Assembly: GCA_933228895.1 (NCBI GenBank)
Contig: OW121849.1
Coordinates: forward strand, 36,364,354 to 36,428,353
Direction: 5' to 3'
Length of the DNA stretch: 64,000 nt
Source of the DNA: Platycnemis pennipes
Taxonomy: Eukaryota; Arthropoda; Insecta; Odonata; Platycnemididae
Within the stretch, counting starts at the first letter, position 1. Each line of letters opens with the position of its first letter. The position numbers and the translations under genes are program-made. The notes under the pieces are model-generated. The model was not told the DNA's origin. It searched no databases and saw nothing but the letters and a program-made list of their open reading frames with translations. Below, piece after piece: positions 1 through 10,300 of the stretch.

Positions 1-612
1 CGTGTGCAAATGAGATCAGCAAGATTGTTTAAAGACCGTTATGATAATTAAATTAATGTTACGAGTCAAATAGAATAATATGATGGGAATTACTATCATA
101 TTGCGGGTAAAAATTTAGGCGAAGCCTTTTAAGTACCTAAATTCGAAGTCATTTTGCTTACTGATGGCGTTTTAAGTACGTACATTAAGAACCCCTGGGT
201 ATTTGGTTAGTTTTGATCAGATAATCAACATTAGAGAAATAGATTGAGTTCCGATTGATTTACAATGAATGCCATTATTCCCACGCACCATAAGAAAATA
301 CAATAGACAGCACAGCAAAGGCATTGGTGGGAGTAGTCTGTAGTGTGGGAACCATGTTTTAGCACTATTAGCCCATGAATGCTAAGGAAAAGCAGATAAA
401 TATATTTAGAGAAAGCCTTTCTTCGTTTACCACTTCGTTACTATTCAGGTACTAGCCATCTGGTAACACGTGACTCATATCTAACTTATTTTCATGAAGT
501 ATTTCTATTGTAGCTCGTAGTTGCATAAAAGTAGTTAATGTTTGGTTATCTTCACCACCTGCGACACACCCTTGCGGTGGCTCGAAGGGTATTGCGCAGC
601 TGTAGAAGTAAA
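1..612 (+). mobile_element. LINE-A copy 1: 3' end of a CR1/L2-like non-LTR retrotransposon, cut by the window edge
   Basis: The first 300 bases align, with many small gaps, to 12325-12600, where RT-tail coding is clearer. The frame at position 2 begins VQMRSARLFKDRYDN and then meets stops. The 3' untranslated region also matches the second copy (phrases such as tagcactattagcccatgaatgcta). The copy ends with the family's 3' stem-loop (cacacccttgcggtggct, about 568-585) and a degenerate GATGTA-like tail. The homology to the 12.3 kb copy is read directly. Clade assignment rests on the RT-tail motif there and on the stem-loop-plus-short-repeat terminus known for L2/CR1 LINEs. It is non-functional, with several in-frame stops. 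Confidence 0.75.
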
Positions 613-2229
613 CTCTTACTGGGTTCTCCCCTATTGGATAAACCTGTAAGTTTCAGGAGAATTTGTGAATAACCTATATTTAAGTGTGTCCGGCAAATTC
701 TGTCTCGAATTTGACATTTAATGCGAAATAGCCATCATTATCATAAAATTATCATCGCAGCAGTGATACGTTTTACACCTGCCACCTTCGGCGAATGGCG
801 GACGGCGTATTTTTCAAATGGTCCATTAAAAGTGGCGGAGAATTTATCACGGACCTTTGGAAACAACACCAAATTCCAGCTCGCTCATTAAACGATGCTT
901 ACCATAAATTTCCAGGCCCTTAACGTCTGCGCCATTCGGGTCGTCTTAATCAATTAGAGGGAAAGGAATTTAAAAGGGGAATAAGCTGCCTCTCCAAACA
1001 TAAAAAAAACATGGGAGGAGGATCCATTATTTCCAAACCTGCCCATAATTCCTACACTTTTACTCCTTATAATTAAAAGAATTAGTTTCCTTTCGGAGAG
1101 ACACGGAAAGAGACGGGTGGGGAGAGGAGATGGGGTGACTATGTACGGAGGATGATTTGGACGAGGCTGAAGACACTCATCGCCACTCACTTTCTTATCC
1201 AGGGGCCTCTCATGCTTAATGGGGCGGTGTTCGAATAGGTTGGAGTAAATAAAAGGCCATGGAAGGAAATAGGCGGAGAAGACGAGATATAACGATGTAA
1301 GAAAGATAGCGCCCAAGACGCAAGAATATGGGGCTCTGGCAAGCGAAACATGATTCCATTGTGATGACAGCCTTTTCTCTTCGATCCATTGTCTATATGC
1401 CGACCAGGTTTTCTGCGGGCGGGCATAGAACATCGTAAAGCCTCCTGTATTCCTACTCCATCTCCCAAGTAACACCAATGCGTCTCTTTCATCTCCTCAT
1501 CAGTATGCCTTCTCCCTTCTCTACGATTTTCTGCTCCTTTACTTAAACTGATAGGTCTAAATCCTTGGGGAACTCCGTTGTCAATATTTCTTAAACGTCC
1601 TTCTTAGATCTGATGCACAATCACGGGTGGCATGATGCTGACATCATCATGGGTCATCAGGAATTTTTTGTAGCATAGGATCATATAAAATGTGAGGTAA
1701 TATTTTTATAGAAGGAATATATGGATTTCTTGAAAACATATAAGAAGCACGTATATCATCCGTTGACATCAGAAAAAAAAATATTTTTCCGTTTTAATTC
1801 TCACAATTCCTACGTCTGTTTATAATAAATGGGAAATACCGTGAAAGTCACCCAGATTATGACGGATTGTGTCTTGAGTCGGAAAATTATCTTAGAATAA
1901 TATTTTTCCAACCCAGTCAGTATCGTGTTGGAAAACTGGCTATTTTCAGGTCAAAGATTTATTTCTGACACTCCATAATTAGGTCTATAAAAGTAAAGGC
2001 AATCAATTTCACTTCCCTTAACCCCAAAAATATTAATTCTTCTGTGTGGAACATACCTTTTGTGGAGAGACAGTTGTATCTTCAATGGAAAGGAGTAAGA
2101 AATGAAGGCTCGAAGGTTTCCACGGCATTGGTTTGTTGCTCTTTGCATAATTCCGAGATTTTCGTCGTAAATTTCCGTCGTAAATTTTTGGCAAAATTTA
2201 CGATAGTCGAGGGTGTAGGGATGTGGTTT
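613..2229. other. Unassigned intergenic sequence
   Basis: No recognisable gene or transposon was found. A 174-codon open frame runs on the minus strand at 954-1478 and a 101-codon one overlaps it in another frame. Neither resembles a known family, both look composition-driven, and I do not call them genes. A short imperfect palindromic patch (gcatgatgctgacatcatcatg) lies near 1631. Confidence 0.5.
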
Positions 2230-3290
2230 CAGCCTCGCTTATAATAATAATAACAATAAAAGGTCTTTATTGGGGCGAGATTAAGACAAAACTGTCACTT
2301 CTGCCATCTAATCCCTCGTCGAAATAAATATATAAATCATATAGTGGTCAATACCTGAAACAATTACAATCTGAATGGTGGTTTATATGGTGTTGGTTGT
2401 CTGGGTGGTGCACTCTGTTGGCTGCGTCTTTGATGAATCTTTTCCAGGTTCTAAGAAGGGTCCTATGTAAGAAGGAGGTGATCTGAAGGAGGAGATCTGT
2501 CCTCTCTGTTGAAATTCATAGGTTTTTTTTAATACCTATAGTTTCCCTGACCTGCTGAATCGGCGTGTTCAGCGATGGCGTTCCTTTGGATTTGGTTCCA
2601 TTCTATGGTGTTCCTTGATGCGTACTTTCATCGAACGGCAGGTTTCGCCTGTGTAGAATTTTCCGCAGGATCAAGGAACATTATAAACTCCCTTGTATAA
2701 CTCTTGTGGAATGGAGTCCTTGGTCTCGGGTAGTCAGCTCTTTATCTTGGTCACAGAGTTGTATTTCATGACCAGGTCGTGTTTTTTTTGTAAGGATCCT
2801 GGTGATTCTTTCAGGTGTTTCAGCGATGAACGGGATGGTGACATATAATTTTTGTGATGATTTCGCCTTTCCGTCTTCTTCTCTTTATTTTCTTCTGGGG
2901 TTTGGCGTTACTTTTTCTCCTCCCTATTGGTCCATATTAGGATCAGTTCTCTCATGCAGCCATATCTCTGAAATGCCGCCGTTATATTTTTTTTCTTATT
3001 CCACAGGGATTCTTCATCGGAGGTCTTGTATGCTCCATTGATTAATGTTGCCACTAGTGAGACCTTCTCAGTGGGATGGTGGTGGGATAATGCGTTGAGG
3101 TAGCGGTGTGTCGGCTTTCTGTAGACAGCGTGGGAAAGTCTCCAGTTGTCTTCCTTGATAACCGAGACGTACAGGAAAAGTAATTTATATTCTTTCTCCA
3201 TTTCCATTGTAAATTGAAACAATGTAAGAAGCTATTGTCATCAAGCCAACTAACGTGGAAAAATCCCGGAATTGTGCATATGGCCTCATT
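2230..3290 (-). mobile_element. Penelope-like element remnant (RT C-terminus plus GIY-YIG endonuclease)
   Basis: The minus-strand frame at 2908-3222 reads FTMEMEKEYKLLFL, then SHAVYRKPTHRYLNALSHHH and LINGAYK. This is the characteristic order of the C-terminal RT segment of Penelope-like elements: fTmE..., lpFLDv, hsVYRKpTHTd.YL...s.Hhp. Further downstream on the minus strand (about 2710-2620) is GVYNVP, a stop, then SCGKFYTGETCRSMKVR, the GIY-YIG nuclease domain fused to PLE RTs. Traces of the upstream palm lie at 3230-3290. In-frame stops and frame changes make it a fossil. A (taa)n run at about 2241-2253 marks the likely 3' boundary. PLEs insert by target-primed reverse transcription using this nuclease. 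Confidence 0.85.
2908..3222 (-). pseudogene. Penelope-like reverse transcriptase fragment
   Basis: This is the open part of the PLE RT, 104 codons. The block VYRKPTHRYLNALSHHH is diagnostic for PLE RTs, although one residue of the usual THTDxYL spacing is lost (THRYL). The catalytic palm with its aspartate pair would lie upstream and is not intact. It has no independent start: the first Met is internal to the family's domain. It is a relic of the element at 2230-3290. Confidence 0.8.
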
Positions 3291-3678
3291 GGGGAATTAA
3301 TTGTCAGTAAATAGGTTGAGCATGTCTTCTATGAAACTTTCCCAAACTGCATACATGTATTCATAAAACGTTTGCTGTGAAATATTAATTTTATGCAAAA
3401 TAAGGTTTTTACTTTTATAAAAAAATAGCCTAGTCAAGGATTATAATTTGCTTAATGCACGATACACGGCCCGTAATTTAAAATCTTACACAATTAGAAC
3501 TTAAACTTTAATTTCAAGCTTGATTTTTGCTAGTATATTGTAGCGGAAATGGGAATATTCAATAATAGTGGTTAAACGATGCATGAGGCACTTAAGATTC
3601 ATAGACCTTCTCATCGGGTTACCGAAGGTAAGACGTATGCATCAAAATCTTTGATCCACCAATAAATTTAATAACAGT
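3291..3678. other. Unassigned AT-rich sequence
   Basis: I see no coding signal or recognised repeat between the PLE relic and the next LINE-A tail. Confidence 0.45.
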
Positions 3679-3679
3679 G

Positions 3680-3755
3680 ACTACCCTGCAAGCCACCTCG
3701 AGGGTGTGTTGATGGAGGTGAGCTGTCACCAAACATGCACTACGTATATGAATTG
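3680..3755 (-). mobile_element. LINE-A copy 2: truncated 3' end
   Basis: The plus strand reads ctaccctgcaagccacctcg agggtgtg, then a degenerate ggaggtgagctgtcaccaaacatgcac. This is the reverse complement of the 3' stem-loop and adjacent UTR of the 12.3 kb LINE-A copy. The GATGTA tail is poorly preserved. How far the 5' truncation extends upstream on the minus strand cannot be fixed by eye; similarity fades after about 3755. Confidence 0.7.
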
Positions 3756-3884
3756 AAGTTTATTAATGCCTAAGGAGATATTTCTATTGCTATTATGCGT
3801 GACATATCTTAAAGTTCTACTTTTCATCTAACATGCAATAAACATTTGAGTAGTACTACAAACGTGAATTGTGGAAATTATTAG

Positions 3885-4335
3885 TTCATGATGATACAAT
3901 TTCATCATCACCATTGGTCAACAATCCTAGGATTGGTTTGATACAGCTTTGCACTCTATTCTTCTGTCGGCCAATCTTTTCATTGTGACGTAATTATTCT
4001 CTTTTACATCCCTCACAACCCGTTCCATATATCTCATACGAGACCTGCCTTTTCCAAACTTCCCGTTCACTTCTCCCTCGACAATTGTCTTTATCAGGCC
4101 ATCGTGTCTCAAGATATGGCCGATTAAGATGTCCCTTCTTCTTTATATAGTTGTCAGCAGACTTCTCTTTTCTCCCACTCTTCTTAATACTTCCTCGTAA
4201 CTTGCTGGGTCGATCCATTTAATCTTCATCATTCTTCTGTAGCACCACATTTCGAATGCTTCTACCCTTTCCTTCTCCACTACTGTCATCGTGCATGCAC
4301 CACTGACGTAAAGAAATGTGCTCTGGTATACTTAA
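3885..4335 (-). mobile_element. RTE-like LINE, C-terminal coding end and 3' end
   Basis: Two overlapping minus-strand frames (3994-4218 and 3927-4112) join into one recognisable protein tail: EAFEMWCYRRMMKIKWIDP, VLRRVGEKRSLL, RRRDILIGHILRHDGLIKTI, VEGEVNGKFGKGRSRMRYME, ending in RLADRRIECKAVSNQS. This tail (mWcyRRmlki.w.d..sneeVLrr, GHilRHd.l...iieGki.gkrgrGRpr) is widespread in insect RTE-like 'endonuclease/reverse transcriptase' LINEs. One frame change and one stop interrupt it. Downstream the element ends in a gatgatgatg-type tail (minus strand, about 3915-3890), which fits the simple-repeat tails of these LINEs. Relatives lie at 20790, 32220 and 35035. Confidence 0.8.
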
Positions 4336-4620
4336 ATCCTAAAAAATACAACATCTTAATTTCATCTCTTTGTTTCATTTACCCGTATTTATCTAATTTG
4401 TGAAACTTTATTTTCATGTTTACGTAAGTTTTTTTTATTAAGGCATTAAGGTGAGAGTCTTGAAGTTGTTTTGACACGAATTAATTGGAAAAAATACAAA
4501 TAATTGATAATATAAGTGGTAAAGTGCATTTCTCTTATCTTATATTTGTGGTCCTGCATACCAATGTAGTGAGGAGCTATTATAATTAACTCGGTGTCAG
4601 AGGTGAAATTGTCTACCCAG

Positions 4621-4890
4621 TGTGTGTGTTCCACCCGAAGGTTGGTTTTTGATAGGTGAGGGTAGAACTCACCCCGTACTAAGCCATTGGCGTGTGTAAA
4701 TCACACATTCATGGTAGTTCCAGTTCCTTTCCCAGGGCCACCTGCGATTTCCTACGAAGTTCTGACACGCAGAATATCCAGTCGCGAGGATTTTAGGTGG
4801 GGGAGTCCAGAAAGGCTCTTGCTTGGGATTTGAACCCGAAACCCACCAGTCGGTAGCTCAGTGCTCTACCCGCTAGGCTACCACGACCCC
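4621..4890 (-). mobile_element. SINE-A copy 1 (tRNA-derived)
   Basis: On the minus strand the element opens with ggggtcgtggtagcctagcg ggtagagc (box A) and, about 35 bases on, ggttcaaatcc (box B). This is the internal RNA polymerase III promoter of a tRNA head. The body (acgaagttctgacacgcag, ctaagccattggcgtgt in plus orientation) matches the second copy at 8581-8829. Its 3' end carries the hairpin with a TTCG loop (plus strand cccgaagg). It is not a functional tRNA gene because it lacks a foldable acceptor stem and has a long unrelated body. This copy carries an extra acacattcatggtagttcc segment relative to copy 2. Confidence 0.85.
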
Positions 4891-4894
4891 TTTT

Positions 4895-5383
4895 TTGATA
4901 GCCCTATTAGGAATAGGAGGGGACCAAAAACACTCCTGTCGCTCTTCGGATGTCACGTCCACTTACGTCGAGCTAAACTTATTGATAATTACTCTTTGCT
5001 TCTGGTTTGGTAAGAAGTCCCTAACACAGTTAATTGCTTTCATGTTGATTCCATACGATAATATTCCTATATTTTTCTCTTCGATAATCAAGAAAATTGG
5101 CAGTACTTTTTCTTTGGCCTAACGGTTCTATTCTTCACTATATATGCTAATTATAAAACTATTGAATGGATGCTAATGTACAACTTGAAATCAGCAAAAG
5201 GCATGTGAGCAAGATAGAGGGCAAATAATTTTTTTCAGTCACATCACAAAAAACGGTTTATCAAAATTCTGCTAGTCCATAGAACTGCTGGCAATAATTA
5301 CTTTAGAGGTGCAGATTTGAGAGGCAATGTGAATTTTCACACTCCTTTTGGTGTACTTTTGTGGAAGTGCAAAATATTAATTA
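4895..5383. other. Unassigned intergenic sequence
   Basis: It includes a 75-codon plus frame (4895-5122) with no recognisable family. No repeats were identified. Confidence 0.4.
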
Positions 5384-5551
5384 AACTAGTTACACCTACT
5401 TTTCAAGACAGATATTTAATAAAACCCAACCAAGGTTTCAAAGATTTCGCGTCCATATCAAGGTACACGAGAGTCTGACACTAGTGACACTAAAGCGCTG
5501 AAACCATGGTTGGGTTTTATTAATATCTGTCTGGAAAAGTACAACCAGTTT
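5384..5551. repeat. Long imperfect inverted repeat, possible inverted pair of Penelope-like terminal sequences
   Basis: The left arm (about 5384-5442: tttcaagacagatatttaat, then aaaacccaaccaaggtttc) is the reverse complement of the right arm (about 5495-5551: gaaaccatggttgggttt tattaatatctgtctgg), with few mismatches over about 55 bases and a spacer of about 50 bases. Each arm runs outward from a GAAACC(W)GGTTGGG block, resembling the 3' part of the hammerhead-like motif seen at PLE ends elsewhere in this window. It could instead be a foldback MITE. Confidence 0.7.
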
Positions 5552-6095
5552 CATTAATACATGATATGAACATCAATCACAGGAAGGCCAATTAAATAAA
5601 GCTCCCAAAATAAAAAAATGTAAACATCAAAATTCTGCAAGCATTACCTAGAACAGGCGCAATGGCCTACTATCCTTGTTGTATCTTACAATTAGATTAA
5701 ATTAGATTACTAATGGGGATATCAATCAAATAATTGCGCTGATCACAGAATCACTCGCAAAGAGGAAGGCTCCTAATTGAGACATGGACAAAATGTGAAA
5801 TCTCCAGAAAAGATAATTGAAATGTATAGTGTACGTTAAAAGACATGGACCTTGCGGATAGAGAGTGAATGACTGCCAAATTGACAGATTCAAAATGTCT
5901 TTTTCCTCGTACAATTAGGGATATGAATAACGGTAAATATGTCCAATACGAGTGATTCAATCCATAGCATAGGTAGTTGCATATTGGTGTAAGGACTTGA
6001 AGGTAACCTAACTAACATCACGTTTTTGAATGCTTAGTTTTCTGTTTTTATCTATCTAAATATTGCTGTTGAGACTAATATATTAATACTAATCC
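5552..6095. other. Unassigned AT-rich sequence; last part may be LINE-A 3' UTR
   Basis: No gene is supported. The last 100 bases before 6100 may belong to the LINE-A copy that ends at 6193, but similarity is only clear from the tgtagtgcatgtttgg phrase onward. Confidence 0.4.
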
Positions 6096-6193
6096 TTTTA
6101 AATGCATGATATGTAGTGCATGTTTGGTGAGAATTCCCCCCCTGCCACACACCTTTGAGGTGGCTTGCAGGGTATTATGTAGATGTAGATGAT
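6096..6193 (+). mobile_element. LINE-A copy 3: 3' terminus
   Basis: The plus strand reads gtagtgcatgtttggtgaga, then the well-preserved stem-loop cctgccacacacctttgagg tggcttgcagg, then gtagatgtagatg. This is the best-preserved example of the family terminus: stem-loop followed immediately by two GATGTA-type units. The preceding phrase gtagtgcatgtttggt also occurs in the 12.3 kb copy. Confidence 0.8.
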
Positions 6194-6775
6194 TGGAAAA
6201 TAGAGGTCTCCTGGAGGTAGAAGAATAATGGATACGGTAAGAAGGAATAGATAGGGTAGATGTGAAGAAGAATATATAGGGTATATATCGGGGTGCGGAG
6301 GAGGAAGAGATACGCATGGGAGAGGGAGTGAGGTTTTTCGAAAAATTTGTACTTAAAGAATTAGACCAGGCAGCAAAAGTGGATGAAGGATGTTTGAAGA
6401 AGTAGCGGATAAGAATAAATATGAGATAAAGGAGGAAAATAATTGCTTTTCTGTAAAGAAAAAATTAGACAAAAAACATGGAAGATTAAAGGAGAGGTTT
6501 AGTAGGAAATTTTAATTGGTTAGGAAGGGTACACTGGTGAGGAATAGCATAAAGGGACTGCTCTCGAGCAAATCTACCAATATTGATAAAATACCTGTGA
6601 TGATGATCACGACAAACCAGCCTTGTTATATTCACTCTTGGAGCATCCTTCAGCGACAGGTCACCCAGGTATCACAGTTTTTCTCCCAATTGCAAAATCC
6701 TCGAGAGCATCTTTCGCACCGACGAGTTCGCGCATCGTGATCGCAATGGTCGCTAGATAAAAAAACAAACGCGTC
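6194..6775. other. Purine-rich intergenic sequence
   Basis: The plus strand is strongly purine-rich between 6290 and 6510. No coding signal or named repeat was found. Confidence 0.4.
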
Positions 6776-7450
6776 CTCACATCACGCCCCACGGATAGGC
6801 GTATTTTTCGCGACCAGCTCACCCCGTCCCATCGTCCCCTTTCCAAACACACCCCGGGGTTCGAGTCGGATTACGCGAGCTGAATTTGGAGCACGTGTGC
6901 ATGTGTCTTCGTCAAAAACTCTTCCTCCCCCCACCTCAACTCCACACCCTTTCCCCCGCTCCTTACGAGGAGATAATCCCACACCCGGCTCCCTCCCGTG
7001 CCTCCACTCCACAGGGAGTGCGGCAGTTACCACGCTCGGAGACGCCACCTCTTCCCCCTTCCGATCCACACGTAATGCCACTCGCCTTGGAGGAAAGCGA
7101 TACCCGCCCAGCGACGCCACCGCACCAATGCTACGCGTCGGCAGCCAACCCCATTAATCCCCTCCGCCGCGACGAGATGATCACGCCCCGGGCCGCAGAG
7201 ACCTAAGTTGCACCAAAGGTGCCAGGCGGGTACACGGCAAGGGCATGCACCTTTCGCCTGTCACGCTGCCCTACATATCTACTGCCTCGCCCCACCGCCT
7301 CCGGCTCCGTGACGTCGAGGATGTATGTCGCCCACTCCTCTCGCCCGGTTCTGGGTCCGTGAACTTCATCTTCTTCATTGGTATGCCGAATGCTGCCCTG
7401 GCGGTGACCTGACGCAGCCACGCGTGTCGCATGAATCACGAACGTGACCA
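6776..7450. other. GC/CpG-rich island of unknown role
   Basis: This block stands out from the AT-rich surroundings, with many CpGs (gacgccacc, cgccgcgacgaga, cacgcgtgtcgc). Open frames occur on both strands at once (6886-7206 plus, 6782-7120 minus, 7203-7451 minus), as expected from composition alone. It could be an unmethylated promoter island or an old GC-rich repeat. No start codon plus splice donor pair persuades me. Confidence 0.45.
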
Positions 7451-8384
7451 TGATGAAACGGTGGAGTGAACTCGCGATTTTTTCGATTAATTACTATCCT
7501 GAAATATTCATTAACATCCTGATTCCGGGCAGCCCTAAATCTCAGGAAATGATTTATAAAATAAATCCTCTCATGCTACACAATATAGGTTATACCTACT
7601 CTAATTTCTATACTGCCTTCCAAGACCATTGTTTTTGGTGAAAATAGATAAATAAATGCCGTACATATATGCTTTACGAGTGGAAAACCAATCCATTAAT
7701 CGAAGATATTGGATTTTTTTGTGATATTAGACGTATATTGTACATGTCTTCGGTGAAAACCTGCCTAACGTTTCCATTATTGTGCATAGTTGTCCCTTAT
7801 GTTTATCATAGTGAGGATGTTTTTCACAGAGAACCACTTAAGGCTTTAGAAATAGTGAGGAACGTCTATACAATAATGAGTAACTAAGGAAACAAAGTGC
7901 TAATTGAATTTGTCAAGTGGGCATAATGTCATGGAGGCATTTCTGGTCAAATAAATTGTTAAATATATTTTCCAGTTCACCAGAAAGATTAAAAATTGGA
8001 TAAATACTCTCTGCATTAAAAAACTTTTGCAGAATAAAAATGGAGATAACACACAAGAGAGATAAAACCATGATATTTTCCAAAACGCAGATGGGTATGA
8101 TAGCCATAAATGTGGTAGGAAATGAATCAACTGCAGTGATGCATTGTATTGTGAAAAATCCACCCTAGATTTTTCAAATGCTTGTAGTTTTTGTAACTAT
8201 TACTTACCGCTATGATGAGCAATTCTTTACGGCTTGCTTGATGCCATTAAAAAAAGATTCCATTTCAACCTAAGACCTGCATCGAACATGTAATAATGAT
8301 TGCTGGCTGCCTAATGTTTAGGTATTTTTCCATTTAATGTAAAAATCTATCTATTTCCCATTTCAATTGCTCCACTTAGAATCG
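7451..8384. other. Unassigned AT-rich sequence
   Basis: Short open frames at 7444-7641 and 7669-7887 (plus) and 7900-8163 (minus) have no recognisable motifs. Nothing else is supported. Confidence 0.4.
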
Positions 8385-8470
8385 TCATCTATATCTACGT
8401 ATTCCCGTGCAAACCACCACGAGAGTGTGTGGCAGGGGGTGGAGATCACCAAACATGCAACTAAGAACTA
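8385..8470 (-). mobile_element. LINE-A copy 4: truncated 3' end
   Basis: The plus strand reads atctatatctacgtattccc, then gcaaaccaccacgagagtgt gtggcagggggtggagatca ccaaacatgcaac. This is the reverse complement of the LINE-A stem-loop and adjacent UTR, with the GATGTA tail at its outer (low-coordinate) side. A short direct repeat (caactaagaactaccaa at 8457, caactaagagctacca at 8531) lies on its 5' side; whether it is a target-site duplication is unclear. Confidence 0.75.
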
Positions 8471-8580
8471 CCAAGTCTTAATTGATGCAACTTCCATGCA
8501 ACGTATAGCCATCATCGCCTGTTAAACATTCAACTAAGAGCTACCATTACAGACTTATTTGGCACTATTATATTATATAT

Positions 8581-8829
8581 GGTGTGTTCAACCCGAAGGT
8601 TGGTTATTGATAGGTGTGGGTACAGCTCACCCCGTACTAAGCCATTGGCGTGTAGGGTAGGGGAGCCAGTTCCTTTCCCCGGGCTGCGATTTCCTACGAA
8701 GTTTTGACACGTAGAAAATTGAATCACGAGGATTTAAGGTGGGGGTTTCCATCTTCTTGCCCGGGATTTGAACCCGGAACCCTCCGGTCAGCAGCTCAGC
8801 GCTCTACCCACTAGACTACCACGACCCCC
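8581..8829 (-). mobile_element. SINE-A copy 2 (tRNA-derived) with target-site duplication
   Basis: The minus strand starts gggggtcgtggtagtctagt gggtagagc (box A), followed by ggttcaaatcccggg (box B). The body matches copy 1. The 3' hairpin caaccttcgggttg is perfect here. The element is followed by an AT-rich tail (8566-8580) and flanked by attacattatttggtac (8831-8847) and attacagacttatttggcac (8546-8565), identical apart from a 3-base gap and one substitution. That duplication fixes both ends and shows retroposition of the whole unit. Confidence 0.9.
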
Positions 8830-8847
8830 CATTACATTATTTGGTAC

Positions 8848-9405
8848 GCGGGAAATCTTCGTTCGGTGCCCTCTCCACCACTTTTCATCCTTTTAATTAT
8901 TCCTGCTCTTTCGCCCTCTTCCTCATTGCGCATATGCTTCCTCCCTTGTCTAGGTGCATAATATCCTTTTGGCTTATCATATGTTTCTGATCACAATTTC
9001 TGTTCACCTCAATTTCCCACCAAAATGTTTTGGAATTAGGTACCTACAATATTTTTGTAGTAGTGCATCCACGAATAGTGCCATGTACTTGTATTTTTTC
9101 ACTCGTTCAAAAATGTATAATTTGTATAATATCCAAATAATGTATTCGAGGGACTTCTTTGTCACATTTCTTCCTTATTTATAACGTTTGGACCTGACAT
9201 TTTCATACTTAATATCTATATCTGATAAATATCGAATGGAGTTCTATTTTGTAATTGCTATATTTTCCTCTTTTCTTTACTGTTAATTCTGCCTGATAGA
9301 TTCTAGCTTTCAAATTAAAATATTTCGTATGATTCGTAAAGTTTAACAAGTTTTATTTGTCTAACTGCATTTGTACAAGTCTTGGTTTGGCATGCATAGG
9401 ATGAG
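8848..9405. other. Unassigned AT-rich sequence
   Basis: The small plus-strand frame at 8954-9184 shows no family features. No named repeat was found. Confidence 0.4.
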
Positions 9406-9409
9406 TAGC

Positions 9410-10300
9410 GACTGAGTTACTTATAACGATAGTTTTTGGCATTGTTTACTTACAATCGATACATTTAAAAAGTGTAACTTTTGCTTGTAATCTTCTCATG
9501 CTTTTCTGAAAGTAATCGTTACTTTCATGATATGTTCATGCTCAATTTTGGCTGATACTCTCTGCTTTTGTAGATCGATGGATACAGCACTACAGATTGT
9601 GAATCCAAAAGTTTTTTTCAAAATTTTGCTATTTTCAACGTTCGTAGCACGATCGTCTACGTTACCGAATCTTTCCTATCAGCAGCATGTCATGGCCTAC
9701 ATCGAAATAGAGTTCCTTTTTGTGTGTATCGAAACCTATTTTCAGTTAACTGAAGGTAGATGAACCTGTGGACATGTCTGTCTCTTTACATTGGAACTAA
9801 GATTCTTCAGTGTCCGTGAGGTAAATACCTTAAAATTTGCAGAATCTGCATTTGTAGCTTAATTAATCAGTTGTAAGGATGTCATTGGGCAATCCATGGT
9901 CGATTACATTGATTACCATATAGTAGAATCTTGGTAGTAATCGGGTTTAGAGTTTAATCTATTGTTTAAGCTGCTTAGATGTGGAAAATTGTCCGTGAAA
10001 ATACGATCTATTAATTAATTAGAGCCACTACAATAGTACTTACTGCTTCCAGTAGGCAACTATTGGCTATATACATTTAAATATTTTGATCAAATTCAGT
10101 GTGTTAAAATATTGATTGATGTAAAACACGGCATGAAATAGATCCTCTAGAATTAGCCTCTTAGACCCATTTATAAAATTTTATGAAAAGTAACTGTAAT
10201 ATACTTGTAACTGTGACTTGTAATTTTTTAAGAATACAATTGGTTCTTGTAACTGATTACAAAGTTTGGAGAGTAACTGTAACTGAGCACAGTTCCTTTT
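9410..10300. mobile_element. Possible non-autonomous hAT-like element with GTAAC-rich ends
   Basis: The left part (9410-9530) has aaaaagtgtaacttttgctt gtaatc and agtaatcgttacttt; the right part (10185-10290) has gaaaagtaactgtaatatac, ttgtaactgtgacttgtaat and gtaactgtaactg. Clusters of the degenerate unit GTAAC/GTTAC in opposite orientations near both ends resemble the subterminal repeats of some invertebrate hAT transposons. No transposase fragment or precise terminal repeat was found, so the class and boundaries are tentative. Confidence 0.35.

Noticed and set aside
954..1478. 174-codon minus-strand open frame
   Set aside because: No family resemblance, overlapped by another open frame, and a frame of this length is expected about once by chance in a window of this size.
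4820..4890. tRNA gene on the minus strand
   Set aside because: Boxes A and B are present but no acceptor stem can form, and the sequence continues into a repeated SINE body shared with 8581-8829.
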